Assembly (NCBI RefSeq): GCF_964340395.1
Contig: NC_135549.1
Coordinates: forward strand, 19,476,342 to 19,540,341
Length of the DNA: 64,000 nucleotides
Source: Glandiceps talaboti
Taxonomy: Eukaryota; Hemichordata; Enteropneusta; Spengelidae
Reading direction: 5' to 3'
The notes under the pieces were generated by a model, which worked only from the letters and a program-made list of their open reading frames with translations, searched no databases and had not been told where the DNA came from. A program made the position numbers and the translations under genes. Positions 46,485-60,169 of the stretch are shown here, one piece after another; within the stretch, counting starts at the first letter, position 1, and the number at the start of each line of letters is the position of its first letter.

Positions 46485-47685
46485 TAGTCCCCGCGGACGA
46501 AGTCCGGAACGGGGACTTATGGATTGGGTTCCGTCTGTCCGTGCGTCCGTCCGTCCGTCCGTGCGTGCGTGCGTCCGTCCGTCCGTCCACAGCCGTTTCT
46601 TGGAGATGCCTGGACCGATTTTTTTCAAACTTGGTACAGGGGCAACATGCTATGGCATACATATGCACGTCAATTTGTTTTATGATACGATCCAATATGG
46701 CCGCCTAGCAACCATTTTGTTTGCGAATTTTCCCTGTCAAAAGCCATAACTCAGACATGCTGTAACAGTTCTCATTCAAAGTTGGTATTAGGACAGTGTT
46801 CTATGACATACATGTGCATATCCATTTTCATTGTGATACGATCCAATATGGCTGCCTGATAGCCATTTTGTTTGCGAATTTTCATGTCCAAAGTCATAAC
46901 TCAGACATGCTTGAACAGATCTCATTCAAAGTTGGTATTAGGACAGTGTTCTATGACATACATGTGCATATCCATTTTCGTCATGATACGATCCAATATG
47001 GCTGCCTGGCAGCCATTTTGTTTGTGAATTTTCCATTTCCAAAGCTATAACGCAGACATGCTTAAACAGATCTCATTCAAAGTTGGTATTAGCACAGTGT
47101 TCTATGACATACATGTGCATATCCATTTTCGTCGTGATACGATCCAATGTGGCTGCCTGGCAGCCATTTTGTTTGCGAATTTTCATGTCCAAAGCCATAA
47201 CTCAGACATGCTTAAATAGATCTCATTCAAAGTTGGTATTAGGACAGTGTTCTATGACATACATGTGCATATCCATTTTCGTCGTGATACGATCCAATAT
47301 GGCTGCCTGGCAGCCATTTTGTTTGTGAATTTTCCATGTCCAAAGCCATAACTAAGACATGCTTGAACAGATCTTATTCAAAGTTGGTATTAGGACAGCG
47401 TTCTATGACATACATGTGTATATCCATTTTCGTCGTGATACGATCCAATATGGCTGCCTGGCAGCCATTTTGTTTGTGAATTTTCCATGTCCAAAGCCAT
47501 AACTCAGACTCCATTTTCATCGTGATATGATCCCCCATACCCAACCAATCCTTTATTGTTGGAGGCATATTCAATGTCCAACAAGCACACACAACATATC
47601 TAAGTCTGTTTGTTTTAGGTTCACAAATGTTGTTGCGTGATCAGAGTAGTGATAATTCCTTAAAACCCAATTATAGCGGGGACTA
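46485..47685. mobile_element. 1.2-kb TIR element with internal 150-bp repeats
   Basis: It begins TA-GTCCCCGC and ends GCGGGGAC-TA, so an 8-bp TIR flanked by TA, as in Tc1/mariner-type insertions. After a (GTCC)n stretch (46526-46580) come about six ~150-bp units. CTCATTCAAAGTTGGTATTA recurs at 46771, 46921, 47072 and 47222, with a variant at 47373. Units contain GACATACATGTGCATATCC and GATCCAATATGGCTGCCTGG. No transposase frame. Frames across the units (for example 46423-46749) are by-products. Confidence 0.75.
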
Positions 47686-47699
47686 TGTCATTCTCAATG

Positions 47700-48000
47700 A
47701 CTTGTCTTTACCGGGCCTCTCCTTTCCCTCCTCTCTGTCTTCCTTTTTATTGGATTCCTGGTAACAAGCCCCTTCCCGGCTTATCTATACAATTGGCATG
47801 TTCTCGCCCCCCCCCCTACTTGAATAAACGTCCGTCATGAAAGAAATTCTCTGTTCGTGAACAATTGCCGTCATCGCCGCCATGACTGTAGATGACGTCG
47901 ACAGTCCAGACACTTGCTTATTCTTGCCAGAGAGGGCGCTGTTCCGCAAAATATTAAGGACGGCAAAAATAAATTTAAAAATTGATGTCAGCCTTACAGT
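47700..48000 (-). repeat. Promoter-like repeat, copy 2 (inverted)
   Basis: The reverse complement reads TTTTGCGGAACAGCGCCCTC, then GACGTCATCTACAGTCATGG, then CATGCCAATTGTATAG and AGCCGGGAAGGGGCTTGTTA, in the same order as at 42260-42530. It lies directly beside the end of the 1.2-kb element. The ATGGCGGCG context is conserved but the downstream frame is not. Confidence 0.6.
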
Positions 48001-49175
48001 CTAGTCCGGCAGAGATATATAAAAAGTTGGTCCTGGACAGAAGAATGGTCGACTTTGTGTGTGTGTGTGTGTTGATGAAATTATTTATTTAATCTTTTTA
48101 ATTTATTTTTTATTTTTGAAGAATATTGACCCAAAAAAACCCAAAACAAAATGTCGGTCAGAATTACCCCTTCTGTGATAGTTTGATGAAATATTAACAG
48201 ACATCGTTGGGGAAAGAAAAACAGACGTGTATGAAGGTCAAGAAGACAAAGAATTTTTAAACAAATGCTGCTTAAACTATTATAGCTAGGGTCGGGTGGG
48301 TTATTGGAAACACAGCGTTTTTATTTGGCCGAAGTCAAAGAACAGAATGAAGTCCTCAAAAGATTCTATGTAATGTTCATGCTTTGCTTAATTACCAACT
48401 AAAAACGAACGTATAGATTTACAAATTGTTTATAATATTTTTATTTAATCTTTTAAAAGACGTGTTGATGTTGTTATGGAAACTATATACGGCCAATCAA
48501 TGTTTTCTTGTCTTGTATCTTTTCTCGTGTCTTGTACTACCTCATGCTTCCTTGAGTAATTATGTGTCACGGGCTGAGGCTTTAACCTTTGAAATAAACT
48601 TGCCTAGAACCTTGCATACTAAGTTGCTGTACCTAAAGATAACGAAAGATAGCTGGAACTGACCTCATTTGTGAAGGAAGACTGTTTAAAAAAAGAGCAC
48701 TACTAAAAGAGGTGTTTGTTATAGTTATGTTTGATTTTGCGACAGTATTTAGCATGATTGTAATTTTGTAAGAGTAGATAGCGACATCGAATGGGGAAGG
48801 TGGAGGGGGGGGCAGACTATAGATTATCATGTTCCCATTTTGTATTATTGGAAGTATCTTATGCTTCATATCAGACGTATGGAGTAGCTGAAAGATAGCA
48901 GGACTTTCGAATAAGCAGCCAAGTACAGTCTTAAAAATTTGAAATCAGCAGCCAGATAAATAGGATCAGTTGACAATGGAATCTCCAGAGACGTCTCCTT
49001 TGTTTCCTCCTTTTCTGTCCGAGTCTGTTTTAATAAAAGTCATTCACTGCCTACTTGCCTGATTCCATCGCAGTACCTAATTACTCTCTCCATGTCTGTT
49101 TTCCCGTCTCCGTCTCTATCTCTGATAGTCGTCATCAGTTTGCCTCTACCTGTCCCAGTCTCGCTGTATTTGCAT

Positions 49176-49324
<149 letters not shown>

Positions 49325-50249
49325 GTTGCTGTATTTTCATGACACCTAAGTTACCTTCGAAAATTGTCGCCACGCCACTGGTGACACACGATTGCTTGTT
49401 CATGAACACGAGCATGGGTTTCGATGAGAGAGAAAAATGCTATCTCGGGTGCCCCGGGCATTTTTAACAAAAAAGGGACAAATAGTGCACTGACATGTAG
49501 ACGATTCATTGGCAAACAAGGATACTATTGGTGGTGCCACAGAAGGCAAACCTTGAGACTGAGACAAATTCCGATTCTCGCCCTCGTTTGTCTTTACGTT
49601 GATACGTATACCATCTATAATATAGTATTTATCAACGAAGCTACTTGGCAACGTTGTGATATGACGATAAGAAACTGTTGATAGTCGGATCCGATTCCGA
49701 GTAATATCTAATTCTGCAGTGCGTTTTCCAGTTAAAGTGCTCAGAACATTCATTTCAACTCGAATGACTTCTTGAGAGACTATTTTACGGTGATATCCTC
49801 TAACGAACAGAGATAGTAGTTAATATGACGAACTCGATGCCTTCTGTAAACAATCCTGCTCACATTAGATTGTTGAAATTGGTTTTCGTTGCGGATTGTT
49901 TTTCGATCAGTCAATCTGTAACAAGAAGTGAATTATACTATAGAACATGGGAAAAAACAAGATCTGCCAGGGAAGATTACATTTATGTAGTGCTCGTTTT
50001 TCGTTCGTGCGTTAACTTGTGAGGAAATTGAACAAAATGGGTACTTTCAGATAAGTCAGTTTTATTCACTACTTTAAATGTCACATCGCATGAGAACAAA
50101 ACCTGTTGTAAATTGTCAACGAAACATGAATGCATATTGTTAACAGTACAAACAGAAACCGTGCACTTTATGTGATATTTGTATACATATATAACATAGA
50201 ACACAGTATACACACCACACCACACATTCATTCACACAATCACATTTGC

Positions 50250-50395
<146 letters not shown>

Positions 50396-51167
50396 TATAT
50401 ACACTATACTCTTTCATCAGTAAATATATGCAATAACTTGGATATGAGGATATGAATCAATAAATGGTGTCTTTTGGGGAAAAAAACCTACAACGAAGTG
50501 AATGAAGATGTTTCAACCATTCTCTTGTATTGTCTATTTCAACTTGATCTTTAAAAATGATACCATTCACTGATAACAGAACCTTGACCGCCCCCCCCCC
50601 GCTAATTAAACAATAAAGCATGAATAAGACCAGACTTGATACCTGTGGTATATTATTTACTGGAAGATATATTTTCAATAAAACACGTATTGTGCTGACG
50701 GTGCGCATGCAATTGGATTTGTTATAATGATGAGAATAATATCGACTTTAACAATTCAATTTAGTAGTTGAACAGTAGCAATTTACCGCAAAGGGCTCCA
50801 TGGTAAACTGGTGTGCTTATCCCCCGCTGCCATCCGATGGCGCCGGAAAAGCTCACGGTTGAAAGAAAATGTTAAAGGTGAGCATCCTTCAGCATGTCGT
50901 GATTTTTGTTTATCTATACATATTTCTGACAAAAGGCGCCACATCTTATCAGTAAAAGACAAATCTGCGACCTATACATTTTGTGTATGCTTATTTTGCA
51001 ATTGGTAAAGCAAAAAGCAACAAATTAAACGACAAAAAGTAGACATATATATCTAAACTTATTCGTTTGTTCAGTTTCAAATATATTGGAATACTAAACA
51101 CAGACTTTATCAGGCACGATGTTACTGACACAACCACCATTGAAGTTAACGAAGAAACTATGCATGC

Positions 51168-51352
51168 CTTTCTTCCTCCTTTCCGCACCCTCACCCTCAT
51201 CATCCCTCATCTCATCCACCTCCTTTTCCGCCCCTCCACCTTCTCCTCATCTTTCTTTTCCTCTCCTCCACCACCTCCCCACCCGCTCGTCCACCACCAC
51301 CACCACCTCTCTCTCTCTCCCCCTCCCCTCCTTGTTCGCTTCCACCACCTTC
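51168..51352. repeat. 185-base polypyrimidine tract
   Basis: Almost only C and T on the plus strand (CCTC, CACC and TCTC words) with a (CCA)n stretch and a short (CT)n run. Not a simple tandem repeat. Confidence 0.7.
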
Positions 51353-53435
51353 TTTAAACATCGGAGTATAAGCATCACTACTATCTCGGCGTTAGCTGAT
51401 CATGACAATATTGATGCAAATCGTCTATAAAATAAGAAAGACACCATTGATGGGTTATAAGCTGTACATGACGTTCACAGTATAATACGGGTTTAAATAA
51501 CCAATGTATCTCAATTACGATAAGGGCACACCAGATATTACGGTCAACGTTTCGTTCCGCTCCTGCTTATGAATCAGCTTCGCGAATTGATAGAACTTGT
51601 CATGTCGTTAGATATGACCTTTATGGATTCATTCGGAGAGGAATTCCAAAAAACTAAACCTAATAGAAATGCAAGAACTGTAATGACTCGAAGAAGAGTT
51701 CCAAGGTTTCAATAAGTAGATTCCGACAAAAGAACAAATCACAAGATGCAGAAACTATAAACAGGCATTATTCATATCTCTCTCCCTGACAGGAAAGTCT
51801 AAGCCTCAGGAATTACTGGATAGATAGAGTCACAGCGGGTACAACAAGCACTGGAGGAATGAGAAAGAGCACCCACAAAAGTTGTCACAGGTTTAATTCT
51901 GAACTGGTCCGATAGAATCAAATTCAGTACCCTGTTTAATACAGCCAAACGCCATTTTAGGAAGAGAATGCTAACGCTACAGCAATAGGGTACATACTTT
52001 GAAAATACTGACAAATTATACTACTCACAACACAAGGTCCGACCTTAACTAATTAACATTTCTTTGTCATGTGCTGATGAAGAGCGGACTTGAAAATACA
52101 GATGAAAGTGGCCGATGTTCACATTTAAGAAATGCATTCTTTCACATACATACATTTCAAGTCTAGATATTCTGCTTGCAAGCAATTTCGGAGAGGTCAG
52201 GGTTTCTGGATAATTCCACATGCAGATCTCCCACGCGCGCGCCATACTGTAAACCAGTTGTCGGCTGGGCATCTACCTGATTACAGAGTGTCCATAACTC
52301 TTTGTGTAGCCACTTTTATAATAGCATATCTAGGCATATTAGTTGCCAAATCCAATTGGTTACATTACCAGAGGCTTGCATATTAGGACACAATTTCTTT
52401 AAAAGCGTGATCATTTTGTCGGTGAAAAATATTTCGCATTGTCTGACAGTCATATGCGTACAGTGGAAGTTATAATCGCGTTCAGGTTCAATAATGTTTG
52501 AAAACATCAAATTTCAAGTAACATAAAAAACTTAGATAACTCATATGTGTAAATAATAAACCACACTGGCTGGGCGCAACCAGATATATACTATATACGT
52601 TAACTTGTGCTGGGTTGTTTGAGCTTCGCACACCACTGTTGATGGGATAGTTTATAGATCTGTTTGCATTCATCACCCATCACAGTTTATTACACTAACT
52701 GCAACTGGACAAAGGTTACTTACCTCAGTTTGTATTGATATTTATTGTTTGAATGTGGCCTTTATTTAAAATGTTTGATCATTAAAAATAAACGAAATTG
52801 TAATGTTTCCTGTAAAGAGTTTCAGTAAACGGTGAATAATCAGAAGACGCCACGCCATCATTCTATATGCTTCCCAAAAATCACAAATGATTCTACATCA
52901 CATGCTAGCTTCCCGTGCCTTGTGATGAAAGAGAATATCTCCCATCAGGCAGGAGCGATGTTTTTTTTCTTTCATTTTGCAATATTGAATACATTTCCCC
53001 TCGAGTAAGCCAATACGATTGACCAGAGTAACTGTTTCCCCTGCGTCTGATAGGATTAACCCAGATAAACAATCATGTTGTCGAGAAAACGAGGTTTTTC
53101 ATTTTCAGTGCTCAAAGCCATTACATAAAGATACCGCATGGATGTTTTTCTACGGTTGGTCACCGTGCAGTGAAGGAAATATTCGTATGACATGAAAAAA
53201 ATTATGTATAGACATATCTAAAAGAGGCAAACCAGTCTATGTAATAATGAACGGTGCAATTAATATACCTGTCGCCAAAAATGATTTTTCTACTTCTCCT
53301 TAAAATCATAGGTATAAGCAATCATGTATAAAACGAGTTACTTTATCTCAAATGGAGTTTACACAAACGTAGTCATACATTCATACATGTATATTAGTAC
53401 AATGCTACATTTTATGTTATTTTCCTTTATCTTAC

Positions 53436-53526
53436 CATGACTTGCAATGATTTCTTTGTAGTTAGATAAACCATCTATTACATTAAAAACTGGTTTTAAG
53501 TCCTCAAGGCAGCCAAGAGGAAACAT
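53436..53526 (-). CDS. Possible first coding exon of an unknown gene
   Basis: Minus strand: ATG at 53526 is the first in its frame after an upstream TAG. It opens 30 codons (MFPLGCLEDLKPVFNVIDGL and onward to YKEIIASH) and ends one base into a codon at a consensus donor, CATG|GTAAGA. Just upstream lie a perfect ETS site and a ZNF143-like site (next entry). The following exon is not located; a frame starting about 49787 could be joined in phase but is speculative. If the exon starts further upstream, a CVPVM word would be included that faintly recalls exostosin-type glycosyltransferases. This is too weak to name it. Confidence 0.3.
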
Positions 53527-53570
53527 GACAGGAACGCAAGACTCAATCTTGCAGAACAAATGACCCTAAA

Positions 53571-53632
53571 ACCGGAAGTGCAATATTCGAACACGTCATT
53601 CTTACAATTTGCATATGGTGCATTGTGGGAAC
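53571..53632 (-). promoter_or_regulatory. ETS plus ZNF143-like promoter candidate
   Basis: Plus strand 53571-53580 reads ACCGGAAGTG, the full ETS/GABP consensus, and 53619-53632 reads TGCATTGTGGGAAC, close to the ZNF143/Staf core TGCATTCTGGGA. The two occur together in many TATA-less animal promoters. They lie 45-105 bases upstream of the minus-strand ATG at 53526. Confidence 0.45.
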
Positions 53633-54004
53633 GTTCCCTTAGTGTCGTCTGCTTTCCCAAACAATTAAGAACGCCACAGAATACATGTTTGGTTTTTGTT
53701 GTTGCTGGGTTGTTGAAGCAGTGATGTGAGAATGTAAGAAGACAGGGGACACTAGAGGACCGTATTCATGGCGTCATATTGCAACAAAGTCCACCATTCA
53801 ATCACGACTACAACTGCAAGCAACCAATACAAGAATGTTTTCAATTCTAAAAAAAATACTTTCATATTTGTACTTTCATTATTTATGTAGCAAAGGCCAT
53901 ATTGTACACAGTTCCATTGAGATGAAATGTAACAGTATCATATAGTTACGACGTGACAATTTGGCTATTGAGCAATATATATAATAATAAGGGACATGCA
54001 ATAT

Positions 54005-54896
54005 CAGGGGTCGAAATAATGAAAAAATTTCGCTTGTCCACTGGGCAAGTAGAAAACAAAAAGTACTTGCCCAAATCAAAAGTGCTTGCCCATTCCAAAT
54101 AGTGGGGTATTTTTTTGTGGCTTACAAATGCACTGTTGTGATAGATTGGTCTTTCTTTTGTTTATTATCAAAAAATGTCTCTTTGAAAATTTCTGTGGGT
54201 ACTGAAAAGTTCTCTCCACAATAAAGTGTTTTTTTTTTTAAAAACAGGAGTCCGAGATAATATGGCCTAATTAATATTCATACTATATAGCATAAGAAAA
54301 TTTTTTGTTCACCTGTAAAAAGTAGTTGTTAAAATAATCACAAGTTTTTCAGCACTTTCATAAGCTATCAATATAAAAAAAATGAACATTTATTTCAACA
54401 CATAAAAACCCTTTCTAAGTATTTCCTTTTGCACCATGTCAATATATTTTCTTTCCTTCCTCATCCACACCGACTATTTTTCTCCCACAAACATTGCAGT
54501 TGATTCAAACACCCAAAACCTGAAAAATCATGCTGTAATTTACTATTGTTGAACAATATTCAATGAGTCACTGGTCATTCCAGGTATGTTTTCTTGATTA
54601 GAGTAAACAAAGTATGTCAAGGACAGCTGGTCCAGATTGTTTTGAAAAGTGGTCAGTCAAGAAAGACGTCTTCTCAATATTGTTACAATGTTATGATTCT
54701 ACAGACTTGTTGGCACCTTGGTTGTACAATGTATCCAAAGTCTGATAAGTACAGCATGAACACAGGCAAAAAACATCCCTGATCAATAATCATATTCTCC
54801 TTGCCCCTTGGGACAAGTACTACTTTTCAAAACAACTTGCCCAAGCCTTCAAATCACTTGCCTGGGGCAAGTAAAAGGCCATTATTTCGAGCCCTG
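54005..54896. mobile_element. 892-bp CAGGG-ended foldback element with 5-bp target duplication
   Basis: It starts CAGGGGTCGAAATAATG and ends CATTATTTCGAGCCCTG. AATAT lies directly outside each end (54000-54004 and 54897-54901). Subterminal ACTTGCCC words are repeated and inverted (near 54040-54095 and 54795-54870). No open frame of note. End sequence and duplication length match the element at 4838-5107. Confidence 0.8.
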
Positions 54897-57800
54897 AATA
54901 TAATAGATTTTGAACATTGAGCTCCAAGTGACCAAAGTCATACTACGTTGTTATATTTCATCTAGTTTTGTTATGTGTTACGTGGCTGTATGATATATTT
55001 TACCGTGCGTGTAGAATGAAGTGACGAAGAAGGGACACCCTGAAGCCACGATGACACATACGTGATACTCGTCGTAAATGTATATCAAATCATTGTAAAG
55101 ATTATACTCCTGGGCATTAGCGTGTAAAAAAAAGTACTGTCGTGCGTCAACATCGGATAAATCGTCTGAAACGTATTGTAGAACGCATTGTATGCTTGGG
55201 ACTATCTGGTTACATTTTTGTGCTAGATAAATGTATGCGAAAACAGGACAGTTGTCGTTGGGTTGGCGCCAGGGATAAACCAAGCCTATTCAAGTTGACA
55301 GTATTTTGTTTCAGTCTGGATTCAATCAATCGCGACATGGTGTCCGAAAGTTCAAAATGGGTCAAAGCCAAATAAAATGGGTGAAAATGTTATGAAAAGT
55401 TACATTTCTTTACACATATAAGTAAACATAACATTATTGTGAGAGAGAATAGCTGACTGCGGGTGAATCTCACCATATATATATATATATAAATTATCGC
55501 TGAGACTGGAAACATAATGGAGAAAGTCGACAATGAAGGCATTTACTTCCCATTTCTTATCATCGTGCTATGCATGTAAAGTCAGACAAAAGCCGCATTC
55601 GAAGACAACCTGGCGACATGGTAAATTAAGTCGGCACGTCTACAATAAGGTGTTTAACTCATACCGGATGCATACATGTGTTTCAACAAAATAAATAATA
55701 TTTTTTCTCCTTGCCCCTTGGAGATATGAGTTTACGTAATGAAATGAGTAGGCTCTCTACGTTGAGAATCTGTAAAGTTTTAACAATCATCGCGCCGTCC
55801 TTTGTGAGTTCTGTCTTTTGATAGTTGCCGACACAATTTTCCTTTGTTGGTAATTTAGCACATTGTCTATGAAGTGTAATCTTCTGATTCTTTTTTATAT
55901 GTCACAGTACCTTCTTATCTCTTGTCGGGAGCATATGGAAAGTAATTCTTCACTCACTACAAATGAAGTACTCTGCGCAGAATGTTCCAAAACAAACTAA
56001 TTCAAATGAATGAGACACCTCTGTTTTTTCAAGTCTTCGGGATTATAGTTGTCTCGTATTTCATCGAGATATGCCGAAGATTGATGAGAATGGTGAACGA
56101 TTTGTGATATCTGAACCTATGCTTTACTCAGTTTGTGTGGTAGATGATTTATAGTGGTTGACAAACATGTTATTCTTGAAGATGGGGAAATTTAGACACG
56201 CAAGTAACATATCTATCTACCTATTTACTTGTGGGCATGCATGAAACATTGTTGCACTTGTTTACACCTTCGCCTTATCTTTTTCCTTACAAGTTGGCTT
56301 AGTGTTCAATATGGCCAATGTGTTCCGAACATTAAGAAAAAATGTTTGCTGTGGAAAAAAACATCTTCGAAAACTGTCAACGTGTATTCATAAAGGGACA
56401 TGTTGTATGTTGAGAAGTAACCAAATCTAGTCGTCTGGCTCTACAAAACTCTAATTATCATTAATTCAAAATAGTATATGTTATCGTCTTGCACGATAAA
56501 AGTTGAGTGCAAGTGTTACATTTGTAATCCTTTGATGTGCCTCAAAAAAAGTATATGTTGTTATAATGTGGTTACATTGTGTAAGATTTGGCGACAATAC
56601 GTCGAGAATGATAGCTGATATAAAGAAGGTGTAGCAATACTGGTAAGATTTGCGACATGGCAGATAGTGAACCGGACGACAAAATGTAGCAATATTATTA
56701 TATTAGTAAAGAGAAATTGAACCAGACAACGCTTTTGTTCCTATTCAACTAGTTCCCATCGTAAGTATGAAAGTAGCGTAAAAACTTGAACTCATGAGAT
56801 CGTTTCACAACTGCTGACATGTTTGAACGTGGGTGTTTTTTTCACAAGCAAACGTGCAATACGAGGGTTAAGGAGGTTGATTAAAAACCCAAAGGACTTC
56901 ATCAAGAAAAAGAACGAACAAGCCAATAGATGAGTGCCTGTCGACGTGACCTTGTCTATCTTGTCATAGGTATTTGTACAATTTCGCTTTCCCTAGGCGG
57001 TCCGAATGAGATTCTGACGTCATTTGAAGATGTTAACGTTTAGCAGATGTCGTTGGATATTGATAAATTTCCAAAACAGGAAGCATAGAAAACCTATGAA
57101 TTTAGAGTTGTATTTTTTATCGATTTTCATCAGAACGTGTACTAGTACTAATACTCAGAAGAAGGAAAACGTTAAAGAGATTGCTTTATCTTCTAAACGA
57201 ATACATTTTATTTTGAGGAATAATGTAAGGTCATTCTCGAAGTCATCTTATATCACTACCCCAGTTTGGGTTTTTGTGCCAGAGGATCAGATTGTAATCT
57301 CTCCCATGTAAGGAGGGCAAATAACACATCGATCCGAAGGGCATCATGGCCTATATTGGGGGGGGGGGGGTTGTTGTTGTTGTACAGTTTTAATGAAATG
57401 CCAGACATTTGTATCATTTGAAGTGTATATTGACATTTGCATTTGATGTACATGCAGTGAGATTACCAAATTTTGAGAACAGCGTTTATAAATCGTGGTT
57501 GAGAGGATATACTACCTTTATTCGCGATCGGATCTTATCCATGGACAACATAATTACAAAAATATGTTTCTATTGCCCAGCAAATATCCGGATGTTCGTA
57601 TTTGAGGCCATGCCAAAAGTATCATGTATATAGTCCTGTAATAAAATGGTCAGAAGAAGCAGTTGCAGGTATCATGTTTTCATTGTGTAGAAAAATGTAA
57701 AATTTGTAAATACATAGATTTTAAAAATAATTATGCAAGCATAATTTAATATACGTAGGGTTAGATGTAGTTGGTTAATGGTGGCAACGACTAAGATTTG

Positions 57801-60125
57801 TTGCCGTTTGTTTACAATGCCAGAAGTGAAACCTTTGCCAATGCGATGTCTTGAGGTCACTTTCGATAAAGCTTAAGAATGATATTGAACTTTATTTTCA
57901 CTAGAAAATGAGAACATAACAAAAAAACAATTAAATATATACAATATCTACTAATACAGAACCCACAATAAATGTTTCAATATGTGACTGTTCGTATGTT
58001 TCTGATGAGGACCATGGATATAGTCCATTAGGGACTAATCTAGTCCATGATCCTGACTAATAAATGAAACAATAACCAGGGATTACACTAACAGTGTACA
58101 CACATCAAAAACAGAAAAGAAAAAAACAGAGAATAGAACACAAGTCAATTGTGTAAACAATATGATCTTAGTTTTGTCTTGAGGGTATGTCGTTTATGTG
58201 TATTCTTTAAGGCAATTGGGGAAGGCGTTCCAATGTGTCACAGCAGCGTATATAGACTTCAGTTAGCAAATACTGTGGTGTACTTTCGGAATTTGAAGGT
58301 GTCCACTGTTGGCTGATCTTGTTGGTATAGTTTATCAGTTTCAACCTAACCGGTTAGGCCCTTCTAAAATTGGAAATGAAAAGATACGTAATACTAGATT
58401 CTAGATATCAATCTTTTATCCTTGTTTACAAAACAAACAACATATATTCTGTCTATCTATCAGTCTGTCTGTCTCAGTCTGCCTGTCTGTCTGTCTGTCA
58501 TGTATTTTTTAATAGGAAATTTATCAAAATAGTATTTATGATATCCTGAACGAATTCCTTATTGTCTTTTTATAATCATATTTACGATTATTGTATTTCT
58601 AACTGAAACAAATATCGCCTAGTTTTACATCTTTCCTTCATACCGTTGACATTTTACCATGTTAAGGATATGCCCTTGACATACAGCACAGCATCTTCAT
58701 GAAATATTAAACATTTAGTGGCTGACCGAATTTGTACGTGGATGTATCTCAGTTTGAATTTTTCATATGGTTAAAATACATCAGTAATGTCATCCCCTTT
58801 GATCCTTACATTACATGTATATTTCTTTTCCATACACTCATCAAATATTGATTTATTAATTTGTTCATTTAGGTATTCTCTTTCCATTTAACGATTGACC
58901 CCCCCCCCCAATTTGCCTTGCTATCAAAGTTAGAAGATAGTCGGAAGATCAAAGGGTTGATAAAAGTAGGGGAAATATATATGAGACCAATTACCAGTAT
59001 TGATTCTGCAAGTTATATCGATTTGCTATGAAAAATATACTTGTTACAGATAAGGAATATGAGAGTCAAAAGGACTATAACGTTTGGCGCCAAAAACGAG
59101 AACAAAACACCCAGCGGTAATACCTTGTACCTTAAATGTCAAGTTGTGCTGAAAAGGTTTAGGTTTAGGTTCACGTTTCTCCTTCCAGGAATGTTTTTAG
59201 CCTCTTCGATTCTTTCAGTTATAATGTACATAGATATGACATCAAAGAGGTATACATCGGGGCATAAATATGCATTGAAATCAGCGTAAAATGTCAAGTA
59301 GAATACACCGACAAAGTGGCAAGAAATTGCAGTCCCTGGACGAGAAAACTTAAGATCAATCAAAACTTGAGAAATGTTTGATTTTATTTCAAGAATGATG
59401 TAGGTGTACACATAATAAAAAAAATCGGTATACCTCTTGGCTATCAACGTCAATAAATTAATAAATTAATAACAATTTTCTCAGTTAGGGTAAATCGCCT
59501 TTTAAAGCTCAAAACAAGCATGGAATGTATACGTTGTCGGAAAATGAGAGAACTAAATGAAACCTTTCACTTTTAGAATTTGGGTTAATAATAAATATAA
59601 ATAACAGGAATAAGGGCCACAGAGGAAGTATTTCTCAAACGTCCCCTCCCCTCCACATTGCGGTCAACCATACTGATCACAAATTAACACCAAAGTAAAC
59701 TGATCGTACATCAAATATTTGTCTATTTCATCTAAGTTAACAATGGCCATGGCATATAAAACAACAAATCCAAAGAATTTCAAACATCTGCATAATGGTA
59801 ACATGCCATTCACATACTTATTCTGAAATCAACATGTTGTATTCGGAGAAAAGTGGTGACAGAATCTACATAAGCAAGGTAGATAGTCATTTGGTTACGT
59901 ATACGTTGACTCCTTTGAAAAATAAAATGTAATTATTTAAAATGTAAGTCAGGGAAAATCGTGTACACAGATGACAATGAAATGTCTTGGGGTAACTAAA
60001 CTGTTTGTTTAGCTCATGGATATTTTCTAAGGGAATTTACCTAAGGACTGTCTTGGAGCAACTGTGGTGTGGCCGGTTGGGTAGCTCGGCCTAATTGTTC
60101 TGAGGGATAGTATCTGCAGAAGCAG

Positions 60126-60169
<44 letters not shown>

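Noticed and set aside
49400-49753. 117-codon minus-strand frame
   Set aside because: No known motif. An overlapping 85-codon frame on the other strand and its length are both within chance for 64 kb of AT-rich DNA. Kept only as a remote candidate for a later exon of the 53.5-kb gene.
54978-55283. 101-codon minus-strand frame with splice-like borders at 55109 and 55004
   Set aside because: It reads plausibly (EYNLYNDLIYIYDEYHVCVI) but has no recognised family, and its exit phase does not fit the candidate exon at 53.5 kb.
59150-59175. TTTAGG repeats resembling telomeric DNA
   Set aside because: Only two or three units; chance.
60061-60110. tRNA-like GGCCGGTTGGGTAGCTCGGCC stretch
   Set aside because: No matching B-box (GGTTCRANNCC) or acceptor stem follows. 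No tRNA gene was found in the window.
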